NCBI GenBank assembly: GCA_018716795.1
Contig: DVJK01000077.1
Location: forward strand, 1 to 5,289
Source of the DNA: Candidatus Scatomorpha merdipullorum
Lineage (GTDB): Bacteria; Bacillota; Clostridia; Oscillospirales; Oscillospiraceae
Length of the DNA: 5,289 nt
Reading direction: 5' to 3'
Part shown: piece by piece, positions 4,385 through 5,289 of the stretch
How the letters are laid out: each line of letters begins with the position of its first letter
Numbering within the stretch: the stretch's first letter is position 1
Program-made: the position numbers and the translations under genes
The notes under the pieces: generated by a model
Databases searched by the model: none
What the model was told of the DNA's origin: nothing
Seen by the model: the letters and a program-made list of their open reading frames with translations, nothing else

Positions 4385-5289
4385 ATGAGAGGTAAAGCAA
4401 AGAAGCTCCTCTGCGCCGCGCTGGCTCTGGCGATGCTGTTTTCGCTCTCGGCCTGCCAGGGAACGACGCCCGGGGAGAGCGAGGAAGGCGAATATCAGAC
4501 CATCGAGCTCACCATGGCCGTCAACGGCACGGACACCCAGATTGACGCGCGCGTCGGCGACTACTTCGCCGAGCTGGTGGCCGAGCGCTCCGGCGGCAAC
4601 GTCACCGTCGCCGTGTTCCCGAACGACCAGCTCGCGAACGGCAACGCCTCCCGCGGCATCGAGATGATAGCCTCGGGCAGCGTCGACCTCGCGGCCTACG
4701 CCACCTGCACCCTCGCCGTCATCGACGAGAAGCTGCCCGTGGCCACGATACCCTGGATATTCGAGGACTACGACGAGGCCGTCGAGGTCATAGACTCCAC
4801 CGGCAAGGACTACTACGCCGAGCGCCTCGCCGCCAAGGGCATGACCTATCTGGGGAGCTTCCACAACGGCTTCAGGCAGCTCACCAACTCCAAGCACGAG
4901 GTCCGCACGCCCGAGGATGTGCAGCACCTCAAGATCCGCGTCCCCGGCTCCGTCGTCTTCATGGGCTTCTTCAACGCCCTCAAGGCCGACCCCACCGCCA
5001 TGAACTGGTCCGAGGTCTTCACCGCGATACAGCAGGGCACCCTCGACGGGCAGGAGAACGGCGTCTCCATCACCGACTCCTCCAAGATGTACGAGGTGCA
5101 GGACTACCTTACCCTCTGGAACTACTCCTACGAGAGCGACCTCTTCATCGCCAACACCGAGGTCTGGGAGAGCCTTGAGCCCAAGACTCAGGAGCTCCTC
5201 GCCGAGTGCGCCGCCGAGGCCTGCGACTGGGGCCGCGAGACCCTCGTCAACGAGGAGGCGGAGACCATCGAGAAGTTCAAGGAGGAGGG
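4385..5289 (+). CDS. TRAP transporter solute-binding lipoprotein, DctP family (3' truncated by window)
   Basis: The first 301 codons of a TRAP (tripartite ATP-independent periplasmic) binding protein, which captures an organic acid outside the membrane and passes it to DctQ/DctM for sodium-driven uptake. Residues 1-24 are a lipoprotein signal, MRGKAKK then a hydrophobic stretch ending in the lipobox LSAC (cleavage before C24), followed by a polar Gly/Ser/Glu linker (25-37) that tethers it to a Gram-positive membrane. From about residue 40 the DctP fold follows: FPNDQLANGN (78-87), FRQLTNSK, TPEDVQHLKIRVPG with R185 as the conserved arginine that usually binds the ligand carboxylate, and WSEVFTAIQQGTLDGQENG (208-226). 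The ATG at 4385 has AGGAGGG 8 nt upstream. The reading frame is open to the window end; family members are usually 320-350 residues, so roughly 20-50 residues are missing. The ligand cannot be read. The gene name follows the family. Confidence 0.95.
   Translation, partial: MRGKAKKLLCAALALAMLFSLSACQGTTPGESEEGEYQTIELTMAVNGTDTQIDARVGDYFAELVAERSGGNVTVAVFPNDQLANGNASRGIEMIASGSVDLAAYATCTLAVIDEKLPVATIPWIFEDYDEAVEVIDSTGKDYYAERLAAKGMTYLGSFHNGFRQLTNSKHEVRTPEDVQHLKIRVPGSVVFMGFFNALKADPTAMNWSEVFTAIQQGTLDGQENGVSITDSSKMYEVQDYLTLWNYSYESDLFIANTEVWESLEPKTQELLAECAAEACDWGRETLVNEEAETIEKFKEE

Noticed and set aside
4259..4927. Minus-strand open frame antisense to dctP
   Set aside because: It crosses the dctP promoter region, has no ribosome binding site or domain, and opposes a clear DctP lipoprotein.
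1..5289. CRISPR array, insertion sequence, tRNA or phage genes
   Set aside because: No regularly spaced repeats, transposase frame, terminal inverted repeats, cloverleaf or phage-like gene was seen.

Overview
The window looks like chromosome from an anaerobic, GC-rich member of the Firmicutes, most likely a gut clostridium of the Oscillospiraceae type. The reasons are strong AGGAGG-type ribosome binding sites, a TRAP binding protein made as a lipoprotein with a Gly/Ser/Glu-rich linker (the usual Gram-positive form), DUF5058 and M20 families common in Clostridia, GC-rich coding with frequent ATA isoleucine codons, and AT-rich promoter stretches. The taxonomic call is inference; there is no rRNA or other marker here.

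Layout. Positions 1-256 carry no convincing gene. They hold several short GC-rich dyads and a perfect 30-bp palindrome (199-228) that works as a terminator. Positions 257-3129 form a three-gene operon on the minus strand, read right to left: a DUF5058-type six-helix membrane protein (2398-3129), a second multi-pass membrane protein of unnamed family (1713-2384), and a membrane-anchored M20 metallopeptidase of the CPS1/PM20D1 type (257-1708). Gaps of 13 and 4 nt indicate tight translational coupling. Positions 3130-3381 are a divergent control region with a promoter on each strand. Positions 3382-4104 encode a FadR-type GntR regulator (FCD domain), closed by a strong hairpin terminator (4118-4163). 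Positions 4164-4384 are a second, AT-rich control region, with a near-consensus promoter and a structured leader. From 4385 to the window end runs the first 301 codons of a TRAP transporter solute-binding lipoprotein (DctP family); its 3' end and presumably the DctQ/DctM membrane genes lie outside.

How it may work together. The 9-bp palindrome TGTC(A/T)GACA occurs once just downstream of the predicted start of the regulator promoter and once just downstream of the predicted start of the dctP promoter. A 12-bp element (ATGTCAGAAGCT) is also shared by the two control regions. This suggests that the FCD regulator represses itself and the TRAP system, and possibly the divergent membrane/peptidase operon, until a small organic-acid-like ligand appears. 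A reasonable hypothesis is a scavenging module for a carboxylate such as an N-acyl amino acid or a dipeptide-like compound: TRAP takes up a carboxylate, the M20 enzyme cleaves an amide bond, and the DUF5058 pair moves substrate or product. The pairing of a DUF5058 two-protein membrane system with an anchored M20 enzyme, next to a TRAP binding protein under one apparent operator, is the most interesting part of the window. The substrate is unknown.
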